Notes under the pieces: model-generated
The model's database searches: none
The model's input: the letters and a program-made list of their open reading frames with translations, nothing else
Told to the model about the DNA's origin: nothing
Source: Nitzschia sp. DOCU1
Taxonomy: Eukaryota; Bacillariophyta; Bacillariophyceae; Bacillariales; Bacillariaceae
Reading direction: 5' to 3'
NCBI GenBank assembly: GCA_951394045.1
Contig: OX595988.1
Span: 2,433,352-2,497,351, forward strand
DNA: 64,000 nucleotides
Translations under genes and position numbers: made by a program
Part shown: piece after piece, positions 10,654 to 21,263 of the stretch
Numbering within the stretch: the stretch's first letter is position 1
How the letters are laid out: each line of letters starts with the position of its first letter

Positions 10654-11751
10654 TTATTTATCAGTTGGGTTTTGTTGTGTGATTTCTAGTATTCTTGAGA
10701 GCAACTCTTGATTAGCAGGAGTGTCAATGCCCAACTCTTGGCCTTTCCGCACAACGTAACCATTTAGACTGTCGACTTCGGTTCGTCGGCCTTTTAGGAC
10801 GTCATAGTACATGGATGATCGGTTGTCAAGATTGTCCTGAATGACTTGTTCTACAAACGCATCCAATGCACCTTCCGAGACCCACTCTGGATCCCAAGCA
10901 GGATTCAGGGCCCGGGCCACATTGGATACTTCCGACACGACCTGACGCCGTATTCGCGGGGCGTCGGGAAAACGATGGAGCAACTCGCCATTGGTCGCCC
11001 CCCATAGCGCCGTCAGTGGATTACAAAAACAATTTCCAGCCAACTTTTTCCACAAAAAGATCTCCATTGGGTCCATGGTGGAACCTTCTTGATCCTCGAT
11101 GGTCTTGGCATTCAATCCGGATTGATCCCAGAGTTGTGCCATGGAAGGGACGCCTCCCAAGAATGTTCTACCATGCCCGACGTGACTCAGATGAAGCATA
11201 TGCTCTTCCTCATCCACGGAGGATTCGTTCACGTCTTCCTTGACCACGCCATGGGTGGTCGTGCACATGATCCATTCTATATCTTCTGGGGCAATTGCCC
11301 CGTCGTTGCCAGGCGAAGCAAGTATCCGCTGAAGATTCTCTCGCACGTCCAGAGCTCCATTCGACAGTACGAAAATCCGGAGAGCAGATTTCTCCTGGGA
11401 TTGATTGCTCCGTTTATTGAGTCTCGGAAGGATGCTTTTGAGAGCATTGGGTGCATCATAGGCTTTTGTGGCCAGTATCAAATTGCGTATCTTTTTGTGG
11501 ACACTTTCTCCAATAAACTCCACCGGGACACTCGCCATTCGTGGACGCCGGTCTCGCATGGTACAAACCAAGACTTCGTTTCTCTTGCTGCTAACATCTG
11601 TCATTGTACTTCCAAGAATCCGAGACTTGTGACGCGAACGAAACAGGACCGCCAGAGGATACGACGGAAATGCCGATCGAATGGAAGACGCCCACAAGAG
11701 TCCAATAGATCCTGACCCAAGGATGTGGATGGGTTCCATAAAAGGCAACAT
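10654..11751 (-). CDS. panE: 2-dehydropantoate 2-reductase (ketopantoate reductase)
   Basis: A 365-residue member of the ApbA/PanE family, which reduces 2-dehydropantoate to pantoate with NADPH in pantothenate and CoA biosynthesis. A Rossmann motif HILGSGSIGLLWA lies at the N-terminus. The middle has LILATKAYD, as in the family (the catalytic Lys lies further on). The C-terminal helical domain shows KKLAGNCFCNPLTALWG followed by TNGELL, and later SSMYYDVLKGRRTEVDSLNGYVV with the conserved K-R-T-E-x-D-x-L-N-G. The start is the ATG at 11751; the frame upstream begins with GTG only. A second ATG four codons later is equally possible. It looks cytosolic, as no clear targeting sequence is visible. 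Confidence 0.93.
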   Translation of the reverse strand: MLPFMEPIHILGSGSIGLLWASSIRSAFPSYPLAVLFRSRHKSRILGSTMTDVSSKRNEVLVCTMRDRRPRMASVPVEFIGESVHKKIRNLILATKAYDAPNALKSILPRLNKRSNQSQEKSALRIFVLSNGALDVRENLQRILASPGNDGAIAPEDIEWIMCTTTHGVVKEDVNESSVDEEEHMLHLSHVGHGRTFLGGVPSMAQLWDQSGLNAKTIEDQEGSTMDPMEIFLWKKLAGNCFCNPLTALWGATNGELLHRFPDAPRIRRQVVSEVSNVARALNPAWDPEWVSEGALDAFVEQVIQDNLDNRSSMYYDVLKGRRTEVDSLNGYVVRKGQELGIDTPANQELLSRILEITQQNPTDK

Positions 11752-12349
11752 GGAGGCGTGGAATCTATGCAATTTCGTGATTCTTTTGTTCTCTAAAGAG
11801 ACGATGGTCACAAGAAATGGTTACTACTGAGAGAAGTGATGATCAGGACGAAATTTGGTGTCGGATGAGTCGAAGCAGGTAGAATCCGCCGTACATCAGA
11901 CAGACAGCGATCCATCACAGACGAATATCTACTGCTATCCTGCTACCTCTACCTCGATACGGGTATCGAGGTGGTACCGGCTTAACTGTGGGGCAGGTTT
12001 CTCCCTCTCTCGTTTTCGTCGACTCTACAACGTTTTTTCTATTTACAGGTTGTTGCTGTTAGTCATTTTCTTACTATTTGACGTAGTGATGGAATTGTGT
12101 CCTTCTCTAGAGTGGAGCCCAGAGAGCTGAAGTACTCAAGCCAGCGCTTTGAGCTAGAGTAGCTTCACCCGTGCAGTATCCGTCGCGAGGCCTAAAGAAT
12201 ATCTGTTGGGTTTTTACGAAGATGCACAAAGCCGTTTCAAAACTGGCTCTGTTGCACACGATCTTCTTGATAGCGTACCCTAGTTCTCGGTATTTTCAGC
12301 TCACCGCGAACTGATAGCGATAATGAACGTCCGAACGGACCTGATCGTC
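11752..12349. other. Intergenic between panE start and GPCR end
   Basis: No gene recognised. It holds the promoter of panE and the 3' region of the GPCR gene. A perfect inverted repeat at 11951-11972 is the one structured element. Confidence 0.45.
11951..11972. repeat. Perfect 10-bp inverted repeat with 2-bp spacer
   Basis: The arms acctcgatac and gtatcgaggt are exact reverse complements with gg between them. It could be a hairpin in RNA or a dimeric protein site about 200 bp upstream of the panE start codon. Confidence 0.7.
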
Positions 12350-15300
12350 CTATGCAGCAACGGTCTCTGTACTCATCTCAATGTTACCCTGGAGCGACTT
12401 TGTCAACTTCGCCTCCAGTTCCGCTCTCTTTGCGGCCTCTCGATCCATTGAGGGCTTGGCATGATTTTGGCTCATAGTTTCGCCATCTGTAACGGCCTTA
12501 TTTGTTCCCTGTGTTTCAGTTTGCTCGTTTGGCAACGGGGTAGTCACTGTTTGATCGGCATCCAATTCGACTTCAGAAACAGTGGAAGGTACTTGGCCAC
12601 TGTCTACCTCGGAGGAAAAATCTGACATCATGGGAGGCACTGGGATATAACCCGTTATATAGTTGTGGGGGTTCGATAGCGTATTATCGGTATCCATCTC
12701 TTTCATCGGCGACAACGGTTCGGCCGAAGTGCTCATGCTGATCGGCGGCGATGGAATGCCCGTATGGTTAACCACAAATGCATTTGGCACGCCTGAAAAC
12801 TTTTGTTGCAGCGAACCATCACTGTCGGGCTTTTGAAATGATCTCTTCCGTGGTGATGGCGTATTGGGTTTTGGTGACATGCCTGCCACATCACGTGCGG
12901 ATCGGTTCTGGCTGGTTCGGGAAAGTCGAAAGGATCCAAAGCGACCAAGGGTACCAGTCGTGTACTCTGACTGAGAAGTGGATGATAAAGCCGAGGTTCC
13001 AGAGAGTCCAGAAGACACCATAGATGATGCGTTTGCGGCATTATTGAAAGTGATGTGAGAGGATGGGCCCGTTCCGGAGGGAAGGGAAACACCTGTAACC
13101 CGAGTCCTGCCGCGCTGCAGCCCAGTGGGGAGCTCTCCAGTTTTTTTGAAGCGATGGACAAAATAAATCTTGGGCACAAGCAAAAAGGCCACAGATGTCA
13201 CCGAGAGAAGGAATGGTATGAGGAGATCAGAAAGGAAGAGAAAGGTTCCACTTTCGGTCCAATAAGCGAGGACAATGAAAATAATGCCGACTTGAGATTC
13301 ACGGCGTGAGTTATCTCATCAGGGAAGCATCAGAACATGTGAAGTGGGTCCACTTACCAAACAACAGGATTAGATGGGCTATTAGAGTCTGCCAGACCCG
13401 CTTAGCATCGGAGATATCTTCCGGGAGGGTGCGCGTTTTCCAGGCTTGCCACACTGAAATCGCAACTGCACCAACCAACAGCAAACTCATTGGAATATCG
13501 AACCAAGATTGCTGTTCGCACCTCCCATCAGTCGCACCGGTTAAACGAGCGTCTCGCACCCAAACCGGTGGCATCGTAAAAGTATACGCGAATAGCAAGG
13601 CGATTTCGACGACAATAATTCCGATGAAAGGAGCAATTACATGCTTCACTTCGATTTTCTGTCGCCTGCGCATTTGAGTCACTCTCTGCACACGCCAGAG
13701 CTATGGCACGGCGATAACAATTGAATTCTGTTTGAGAATATCGCAAACAAGCGAATACGATCCGCGATCCACCATCTACCCCCTACCTTTGAAAATAGAG
13801 CCATATAAACAGTCAAGGCACCAATGTAATAGCACCAAGTCATAGTCACGCATTTCCTGTCCAGCCTTTCCTGGTCCCATCCACTGTTCTCGTCAAAGCC
13901 CATAAAGAAACAGCCGACGGCCAATATCATGGCACCGAAACAGGCCATATACAAAAACTCCGGCTGGGCAACAGACACAATTCGGTTCTTCTTGTTGAAG
14001 TACACGAAGATTCCACAGCCCATGGAAAAGCAAATCGCAAACGCCCCACAAAAGAACGACAAGACGAATGCCCAGGTATCTAGATATGTATCGTTGCTCT
14101 CAGCCTCCACTGGAGGTATCGTCTCCCAACCCCCACTATATGTGATGTCCCGTAGAACGGCCTGGTAGCTTCCATCATCTTCCCTCCGAACGTCGAAGAC
14201 ACCAAATGTCAACGAGCCCATATCCAACGACCGATTAAGATATCGATAAATTCCCGAGGGGCCTTGGTGTACAAAGTTAAGTGGAGAGACACCGTCACAA
14301 GAAGACATTCCGATCGACATGATGGCATCGTAAAGGTACCCAGAACCATACGATGGGCTTTGCTCCGCGAAGAAATCCTCATCAACAGAAACATTTGTGC
14401 CTTGAAGCATCCCATTTGACTCATACAAAACGGCATTCAAGCGGTCGACAATACCAGCACCACGACTCTGCCATTCCTCTTGAAACCGACCTGAAACCTC
14501 GGTAATATTCGCACTCACAGTTTCGTTCCCCTGAGTCACCGGCACAAGTCCGTCAAGCAGTTGAAATATTCGACTGACCTCCAAGAGCCTTCCAACCGGG
14601 GATTCTGCTGATGCACTAATGCGATAGAGATGCTGTGGTGACATGAAAGAATCCATCAATATCCACAAGTATTCAGACGACAACATCCCATGAGCATCAG
14701 CAACTTCCGCCAAAACATCAATATTGTCATCCTTGTCAAGAGCCACAACAATAGTTTTTACGCCGCTGCCTTTCAATACTTTTAGACGCTCGTCGAATTC
14801 TTCCCTTGATCGGTTCCACACGAGCGATATAGTTATACTTAGTTGACTGTCGTAAGCAACGGCTTGCCAATCGGGCGCGTAATCTTCCGGCTGGAGGTCT
14901 TTTGAAAAATCGTCCAGGTCGAGATTGTCCCCAGGTGTATACATGACGGCCACGACGTTTCGCCGCTGAGCTCTCAGATATCGACCTAGCTTCAATACAA
15001 TATCTGACCAATCCACGTTCCCAACGAACAGATTCGGGAAATCGTATCCATTTGTAAGCCGAGGTGCCGTAGCTCCAAACGAAATAGCCGGGACTATCGA
15101 ACCGACGAGTTCCTTTGCCACGGTTTCAGCGACTCGATTGTCCAATGAGCCAACAACTGCACACGAAGAATCTTTAAGCCACAAGCCTTTCATCTGTCTC
15201 ACCCGATCGGGGTTCCGCCCAGTATCCATCAAAACCAACGACGAAGGAAAGAAAATCTGACATTCCTGGTAATTTGACACCTTTGGGACCAACGAGGATT

Positions 15301-15630
15301 CTCGCCGATTAAAATCCTCTACCGCCATCAAAGCCACTGCCAAAAGAGCTATGCCATCACGTTCAAGATCCTCGTCCGTAAGCATGCTGGGAGTTTCGAT
15401 CACACTGGGATCCTCTGCCCACCATAGCCCGCCTCTATCGACGAAAATAAATTCGACCCAAAGTGAGCACAGCGGTTCGAGTCTGGGATTGTCAATAAAC
15501 CAGATGCATCTTCAGCTCAAACTTACTCATCGTGAAAAGGTATCAGTAAGGACAGGGGACACGTCAATCCTTGCTGGGCCAGCGAAGAAGGGAAAAGCAC
15601 GGCAAGCCCTATAAGAAAAACTTTCGACAT
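12350..15630 (-). CDS. Class C G-protein-coupled receptor, GABA-B receptor-like (four exons)
   Basis: Spliced by eye: exons 15630-15527, 15434-13787, 13685-13358 and 13290-12350, with GT-AG introns of 92, 101 and 67 bp. Phases close perfectly to 1006 residues. Exon 1 gives a signal peptide (MSKVFLIGLAVLFPSSLA). Residues about 35-460 are a periplasmic-binding-protein-like ligand domain (ANF receptor/LIVBP type), with GIALLAVALMAVEDFN, AVVGSLDNRVAETVA and VPAISFGATAPRL. Seven membrane spans follow, TM1 near 480 to TM7 near 740; FSK|RVTQM spans the TM3/intracellular loop 2 junction, as in GABA-B receptors. The C-terminal 250 residues are Ser/Pro-rich and disordered. The ligand is unknown. The separate ORFs seen without splicing are parts of this one gene. 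Confidence 0.88.
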
Positions 15631-16097
15631 GCTTCCACCTCAGGTTCCTCTTCAAAAGGTGACCGATAAGAGAGCAACAAACAGGGCCCTCCTTTACCGT
15701 GACAGGAGGGTAGGCACGCTGGGAAAGCTCGTAAGAGCAAAGTAATGGCACAAAGCGGTCGGGTTGTTGCGAATATGAATGCTATATTCGTTCTTTCTCT
15801 CTCCTCTCATCTCTCTCTATTCGTGATTTTTTTGTCCAGGGAAAAACGGGTCATGGGGAGATAGGTGATTGATTGGACTAAAAAGTTGATACCGCTTTCG
15901 ACTAATTGGACCTGTTGCCATTTCCTTTTTCCGCTTCAAAACTGGAGTCGCCCGCTATTACAAGACCTGGGAACGCACTACGCTTTTCTCAAGCTGGTAG
16001 ACGAACGATCAAAGAGTGTACTCTAGAAACCGTGAGCTCGTACTAGCTTCTTGTGGGTGTCCATGGATACGACAAAAAAGGGAGCTGTTGTTGTCAT
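15631..16097. other. Intergenic upstream of the GPCR gene
   Basis: 467 bp containing the GPCR promoter and the 3' flank of the TANGO2 gene. It includes a polypyrimidine tract at 15791-15820. No gene seen. Confidence 0.4.
15791..15820. repeat. CT-rich low-complexity tract
   Basis: A run of mostly C and T about 165 bp upstream of the GPCR start codon; on the coding strand it is GA-rich. It could be a promoter element; this is simple sequence, not a named motif. Confidence 0.5.
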
Positions 16098-16895
16098 CTA
16101 GTATGTACGTGTTATGGCTACAAACTCACTCGAGATTGAAGCCCGTTCATTCGAAATTGTCACATGGTTCTTTTCGGTGAAGTGAAACCCTTTTCCTGGA
16201 GTAAATGTTAGTACGGTCGAGGTACGCGTACCGAAATGCGGTCCCTTGACAAAAATCGCCGACCGCAAGTATTCTTCTTCCTCACTAAGAGTAGTCGGCA
16301 GGAGAGACCTATCCTCGACACGTTCCTCATCCTCAAGTACCACCAAAAGCTCGTTTGCAAGTCTCTCTGGATCCATTTGTCTTCGCGATTGCGCGACGGC
16401 ATCTTTTAGTCTTTGGGCCTTGGGCCACGGGGTATCGAGAAGATGATTGCTGAGCCCATATGTTCCGCTTGACAATTTTCTCCAGCATTGCCCTGGATCG
16501 CGATTGCTGCAGTAAACCAGAGATAGCCCATCAAAAAGAAGTGCACTAAACCCGCCAAATTCCTTGCTGAAAGGTTCGAGCATAGTACGAGCAAACTCCT
16601 CCGCGGAAAGATTGCTGCTCCCAAAATCAGTCACGATTTTTCCGCGAGACTTTGGGTACTTTTTCTCACGGTCCTCCTTGGCAAAGAAATTCGTTACCGC
16701 TGCGCAACGACCAGTCGTGGAACAGCACATCCAAGATCCTCCCAGCAAAAGATCTTTCCCCCCGTAGATATGGGGGTCGTCATCTTCCCAGTACTGAGCC
16801 GGTCGGCTTGGGCGGTCATAAAATTCGTCTCGATTGGCAGCTAAGATCAGCGATGGCGACTTGCCAGGATCGAAATCCCAGGCGATCAGGCACAT
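16098..16895 (-). CDS. TANGO2/NRDE family protein
   Basis: 265 residues, the usual family length. It begins with the diagnostic MCLIAWDFDPG, in which the Cys at position 2 could act as an N-terminal nucleophile after Met removal. This is followed by LILAANRDEFYDRP (the NRDE motif that names the family) and YGGKDLLLGGSWMC. Later NxxxPWPK (LLDTPWPKAQRLK) and the end TVLTFTPGKGFHFTEKNH also match. TANGO2 is linked to Golgi/ER organisation, acyl-CoA/lipid handling and haem transfer in other eukaryotes; the biochemical reaction is not settled. The ATG at 16895 is the natural start. Confidence 0.92.
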   Translation of the reverse strand: MCLIAWDFDPGKSPSLILAANRDEFYDRPSRPAQYWEDDDPHIYGGKDLLLGGSWMCCSTTGRCAAVTNFFAKEDREKKYPKSRGKIVTDFGSSNLSAEEFARTMLEPFSKEFGGFSALLFDGLSLVYCSNRDPGQCWRKLSSGTYGLSNHLLDTPWPKAQRLKDAVAQSRRQMDPERLANELLVVLEDEERVEDRSLLPTTLSEEEEYLRSAIFVKGPHFGTRTSTVLTFTPGKGFHFTEKNHVTISNERASISSEFVAITRTY

Positions 16896-17964
16896 TTTCT
16901 AACGTTCCCACAGCATTTAGTCGCAGTGCTTTTGTGGTTGCGATCAAAGGCATGAACCATTCAATTTGGTCGAAAACGTGACGGGCAAAAAGTTTCCAAC
17001 TACCAGTTTCGCTTGCGTCGTTTAGAGGTTTGATCGACTGCGGACGAGCACGTTGTCTGAATCAAAATTATTAACGACAATCCTCGTCTTTCACCCCCAG
17101 ATTGAATTCATGCTCTCTAGCTAGGGGGCGGACCATGAAAGGCAGCTTTCAAAATGTCTTCGACTATCACACAGTCCCGGCTCACCACATCTCGTTTCCT
17201 CGCCACCCAAACAAGCGACGAGCTCCGTCGGTTCATCGGCCGACGAGACGTCAACAGGCACCTTGGATGGAGTTCCTGTCATAGCGCCACGTCACGCAGG
17301 ACCTTGCTTTTCGGGGGGCGTGTTCAGTGTAATGAAGTCGAAAATACCACACGATCTGCTATCTCTCATAGCACGTCATTTCGAAACTCCAGGCATGTAT
17401 GCCGGGTAATATACAAGCCTTTTGATGACACACAATATCATTCATTCGAGTTACGACGGTATTGGAACATTTAATGTTCCGGTCTCGTTCTTCCGTTATT
17501 TGTGCCTATTTCATTTCCATTCTACTCTTTGTTGGCGGTTGAATAAGTAACTGGTTGGGGCAAATAAAAGCAGGAATGTAGATGTTTGAGTTTCCTGCTT
17601 TGATTTCGGTACTGGAGCCATAGTTGTTGAGTACATTCATTGCACAGCGAAACTTTGTAAGCAGGAATGATGGTCTCATAACCCATTACAATGGATAAAG
17701 ACGGGATAGGGCATAAATGATCCGTTTGAAGCAGTCTTTGTTTCTTTCAGAATGGTCTTTTCCAATAACAACGGAGATTATCAATTGTTATCAAAATAAT
17801 TCGCAACCCCTGAGTGTAATTTTACTCGGCTTCCTCTCTCCGTGGCATGGTCGCTATTACTGGAGTAGCAGGGTAATGAATGACCTCACAATTTACATCA
17901 GGGACCAACACGAAAGGCATTTCTACCTACAATCAATCTTTCCTTCAAACGTTTATGTTCAACC
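16896..17964. other. Intergenic, no supported gene
   Basis: About 1.07 kb. A 106-codon frame at 17154-17474 (+) starts with ATG and has a Ser/Thr/Arg-rich N-terminus, but I see no domain and do not annotate it. The rest is AT-rich. Confidence 0.4.
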
Positions 17965-18417
17965 ATGCCATGCAAACACGTCGCTTTCGCTACTATTGAG
18001 ATCATCGAGTTTCCAATTACTCTTGGTGACAATCCAGCTGTTAGCAGTGGCCCGCCTTTGACTATTGATTGGGTGCCCCAGCAACGAACAAAATTCGACT
18101 TGGATGTGTTTGAGGAATACCGGCCCGAGAGACGACACCGAAGGGAGTTGCCGATCGATGCTGGTATCCGAGAAGAAGTCCTCATTGCTTCTGGTATTGG
18201 AATTGATCAAATTTTGTTTTGGCAAGAGTTTTCGGCCCAGAATGACATTAAGAAAGCCAAGAAACCTTCATTCTTGACCAAGTCATTGAAAAAGGCCCGA
18301 AAACTTTCCGACTTTGGGTCTCGGCAACGACAGTCAGTACAAAAGCTTCAGCAAATGAATCATTCGCTATTTAGTATTAGTGGCTCGAGCGATGCAAAAC
18401 ATTGCATCCGATTTTGA
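17965..18417 (+). CDS. Hypothetical protein of the diatom 'LGDNP' type
   Basis: 150 residues starting at ATG (MPCKHVAFATIEIIEFP). It carries the pattern I-E-F-P-I-T-L-G-D-N-P followed by SSGPPLTIDW, then an acidic/aromatic stretch ending in EEYRPERRHRREL and a basic helical C-terminus. I recall many unnamed diatom proteins sharing this order: V-E-x-R-E-Y/F-P, LGDNPxxSxGxPLxIxW, and an R-R-rich segment leading to 'I-R-E-E-x-L'. No enzymatic role is known to me. The protein has no signal peptide or membrane span. The family link is from memory of the motif and needs a search. Confidence 0.65.
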   Translation: MPCKHVAFATIEIIEFPITLGDNPAVSSGPPLTIDWVPQQRTKFDLDVFEEYRPERRHRRELPIDAGIREEVLIASGIGIDQILFWQEFSAQNDIKKAKKPSFLTKSLKKARKLSDFGSRQRQSVQKLQQMNHSLFSISGSSDAKHCIRF

Positions 18418-18719
18418 GCTGCTAGACTGTCACTCAACCTAAAATCCATGTATGCACCGGCTATCCATCCAAGGAAAGTCAAACCATGCTTATAGGCCTT
18501 TTCGGGGTGGAAGAACAGCGCGCTCGGGATCGCCGTTATCGCTTGCTACAAAGCAGAGTACGAAAAGTACAAATATTGTGCCAAAAGAGTCACTGTTGCA
18601 TTGACATACAATGCCTAAAAGTGCACGGTACACAGAAGAATCTAGACAATACAATATCCTCTAGAATTCTATTTTGTTTTCCATACCAAGAATCTTCTTC
18701 TTATCGTGATTAGGAGTGA
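18418..18719. other. Short intergenic gap, nothing recognised
   Basis: 302 bp between a + strand and a - strand gene that converge; it should contain both 3' ends. Confidence 0.4.
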
Positions 18720-20717
18720 CTAGCTAGATGGCATCAAAGAGAAGAATCGATTGGCAATTTGGCTCAGAGGGCGACTTGGAAGCCATGTATTGCTAGTAGC
18801 GCCCCGTTCCGCCAAGAGTTCCTTTAGTCTTTCCGATACTTGTTCATTTGACAACCGCTGGGCCCATTGGAGTGGGGTGTATCCATTGTTGGCTTCCACT
18901 GCAAGCTGGGCTCCGTTGGACGCCAAAATCTCGGCAGCAGACACCGCGTTAGCCCCCGCTGCAAAATGCAAAGCTGTCCAGCCGTTGCTGTCTCTGGCGT
19001 CAATGTTGCATAGCCCGCCATCTTGAGGTTCCCATGACGATGAATCAGCGCTGTCTCCGTAGTCAATGCCTTGGCAGAGGTAGTCCAAGACCTTTGCAGC
19101 CCCATGGAAGGCAGCCGTGTGAAGAGCACACGTCTCTGACCCGTCAGATCCCACGAAGAAACCGTCGACATCCATTGAGTGGACCATTTCTTTCACCAGA
19201 GTGAGATTATCGTCCGATGAGCACGCATCGAGAAAGGCAAGAGACAGTTGTCGTTGCTCGTCTGGGGGCAGCGCTAAAAATCTTGACTTTCGTCTCTGTT
19301 TTATGATTTCATTAACAGCACAAGCCGCTTTCTGAATAGCTCGGGAATACGCCCCCATGGACCCACTGGGCATCTTGGGCGCCTGCGTCAGCTGGGGTGA
19401 GGGAAAATCCTCGTCGAACTCATCTTGCTCCTTCTTTTCATCAATCATTGGCAGGTGATCATATGGATTGGACGACACGACAGTGTTGGGATCGTTTGAT
19501 AAGCCTTGCTTTCTGTTCGAGCTTCCTGATAATGTATCATGCAGCGTCTGCCGCAGTTCCATTAGCGAAGGAAACCGAAATTGTCCTGGCATTTCTTGTC
19601 GCATCAGTGTAGCAGGAAGCTCCTGCAACGCTCGTGCCATTTGTTCAGCGCGTTCTCGCATAGTGTTGGGTTCGTCCTTGTTGGTGTTGTAATGATCGGA
19701 AGAGGCTGCTTCGGCATTTGACATTTGCCGGGTGGCCATCAAGGCGCTTCCTACACACCCTGCTCGAAATAACATGTTTGGCAATTCCCCACCAAACGAG
19801 TCTGTAAAAGCCGCCGCGTCTGCAGAACCAGACATGACAGCTGCACCCACTACTGTGACTAGCAATGCCACACTGGCCAGTGCCTGTCCTGGGGCATCTC
19901 CCGTCCCCGGTTTTCGAAAAAATAAGCCGTTGCGTTGCAGCAGTGCATGCCGAAAGTAAGCCAAGCTATGAGACAAGGGCATCGTCCGGAGCGTCGAGTT
20001 GGACTGCAGATATTCCTCGACTACATTCTGTGCTTGTGTCATGTCGAGCTGAGCAAGTCGTGAAAGGCAGGAAGAGCCGGCAATGGCACTTAACGAGTCC
20101 TGCCGACCAGCATGCACGGCATGATGATGCCCCACGTTCTTGGAATCAACTTCAGCTTCCGGATTCTCCTGCTGTGAAGCCACCAGCAACGCCCTCTGAA
20201 GTTGCAATTGCAGAAAGTAAAAGACTTCAAAATTCGGTCGCCTTGCAGTTTCCGAAAATGCCGTCATCGAAGGGGCATCAAGGAAGGTAAACACGTGCAT
20301 TAAAATGTCGTGATATAACACGTCTGCCACCCCATCGCCCATATGATGATGATGATGATGATAGGGCACGCGTATCTTAGTATTCTCGTTGCCTGAGCTT
20401 GTAGCCGAGGCGCTGTCGTCTCCAAATTGAGACAATAAATCTGCAACGCTGTTCTCTCGTTCAGACCCCAGCGAGAAATAACAAGACGAAACTCGTTCAA
20501 AGCCCAAGGAGACTGCAGGGTGCAACTGGGGTGGTAACAGCGCAAATTCCAGGGGAGGCCGATTACAACCAGTAGAGAAGCCTTCAGGAGTAATATCCTG
20601 CGACACTATCTCGTCGGGGTCTTCAAAATGAGCCCAGTCGTCATCGGCTTCATCTTTGCTTCTGCCGAACGAAGCCGAAGGAAGGACGGGATATGCCGTA
20701 GATGGGGAGGCACTCAT
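18720..20717 (-). CDS. F-box-like and ankyrin-repeat protein
   Basis: 665 residues from the ATG at 20717; the frame extends upstream only through non-ATG codons to 21005. A six-His run (ATG/ATC-type trinucleotide repeat at about 20343-20360) sits near residue 121. Right after it, DILMHVFTFLDAPSMTAFS and the following segment look like an F-box (about 130-165), which would bind SKP1 of an SCF ubiquitin ligase. A hydrophobic Ala/Val segment (ASVALLVTVVGAAVMSG) lies near 285. At the C-terminus, about 515-650, are two to four ankyrin units: CALHTAAFHGAAKVLDYLC, WTALHFAAGANAVSAAEIL and YTPLQWAQRL. Ankyrins would recruit the substrate. The F-box call is moderate and the ankyrin call strong. Confidence 0.78.
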   Translation of the reverse strand: MSASPSTAYPVLPSASFGRSKDEADDDWAHFEDPDEIVSQDITPEGFSTGCNRPPLEFALLPPQLHPAVSLGFERVSSCYFSLGSERENSVADLLSQFGDDSASATSSGNENTKIRVPYHHHHHHMGDGVADVLYHDILMHVFTFLDAPSMTAFSETARRPNFEVFYFLQLQLQRALLVASQQENPEAEVDSKNVGHHHAVHAGRQDSLSAIAGSSCLSRLAQLDMTQAQNVVEEYLQSNSTLRTMPLSHSLAYFRHALLQRNGLFFRKPGTGDAPGQALASVALLVTVVGAAVMSGSADAAAFTDSFGGELPNMLFRAGCVGSALMATRQMSNAEAASSDHYNTNKDEPNTMRERAEQMARALQELPATLMRQEMPGQFRFPSLMELRQTLHDTLSGSSNRKQGLSNDPNTVVSSNPYDHLPMIDEKKEQDEFDEDFPSPQLTQAPKMPSGSMGAYSRAIQKAACAVNEIIKQRRKSRFLALPPDEQRQLSLAFLDACSSDDNLTLVKEMVHSMDVDGFFVGSDGSETCALHTAAFHGAAKVLDYLCQGIDYGDSADSSSWEPQDGGLCNIDARDSNGWTALHFAAGANAVSAAEILASNGAQLAVEANNGYTPLQWAQRLSNEQVSERLKELLAERGATSNTWLPSRPLSQIANRFFSLMPSS

Positions 20718-21263
20718 TGTTGCGTTTTGCTTCGCTATTGTGGAGAGGGGTGGAGTGTGGCGCCTCGACGATAGAACAACCGAGCGATGGAAGAGGATAG
20801 CGATGCTTTTTGGGTCGTACAACAGAACCTGGCGAGGGTTGTCATGGAAGAGGTCGAATGGCAAAGGGTTCTTGGACGTCCTGCCTTCTGTTTGGAGGAG
20901 ATAGAGCGACCCTTGTTCTTCACGCGGGTGTTCTTCGACCCTCGTGTGCGTGGATGCATGTGCTCGCACAACATCGTCGTCGGTTTTGCGCGCGAGCACG
21001 CCCAAAATCTCATTCGCTTGATTTGAGTCATGAATGAATGGTATCTTTTTTAGTCATGAATGACTCAGCGTGTTGGCTGCCACAAACCGACATATGAACA
21101 TGCTTCGCCATACTTTGTCGTCCCTGTCTCCTTTTCTCATCATGCTTCCTCTTTTCCTGACTCACATTTCCATCTCTTCCGTGGTCCCAGCTCCTTCTTG
21201 TTACAGTCAGTCTTGTCCAAGGCAGTAGTCCTCACACTCGTAGCTGCTGATGAGAGCCGGCAG
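20718..21263. promoter_or_regulatory. Divergent promoter region (F-box/ankyrin gene and photolyase fusion)
   Basis: 546 bp between head-to-head genes. Part of it may be coding if the photolyase starts at the ATG at 21060 instead of 21264. It includes a 10-base stretch repeated at about 21026-21065 (tcatgaatga). No TATA box is claimed. Confidence 0.4.

Noticed and set aside
11089..11715. 208-codon + strand ORF
   Set aside because: Antisense to panE with no domain.
12350..13201. Separate Ser-rich membrane protein, and separate proteins at 13311-13691 and 13679-15403
   Set aside because: They join through phase-correct GT-AG introns into one seven-span receptor.
15470..15495. tRNA-like ggttcga box
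   Set aside because: No matching acceptor, D or anticodon arms; it lies inside a GPCR intron. Other ggttcga matches fall in exons.
17154..17474. 106-codon ORF with a presequence-like N-terminus
   Set aside because: Only a short basic start is suggestive; the rest has no pattern.
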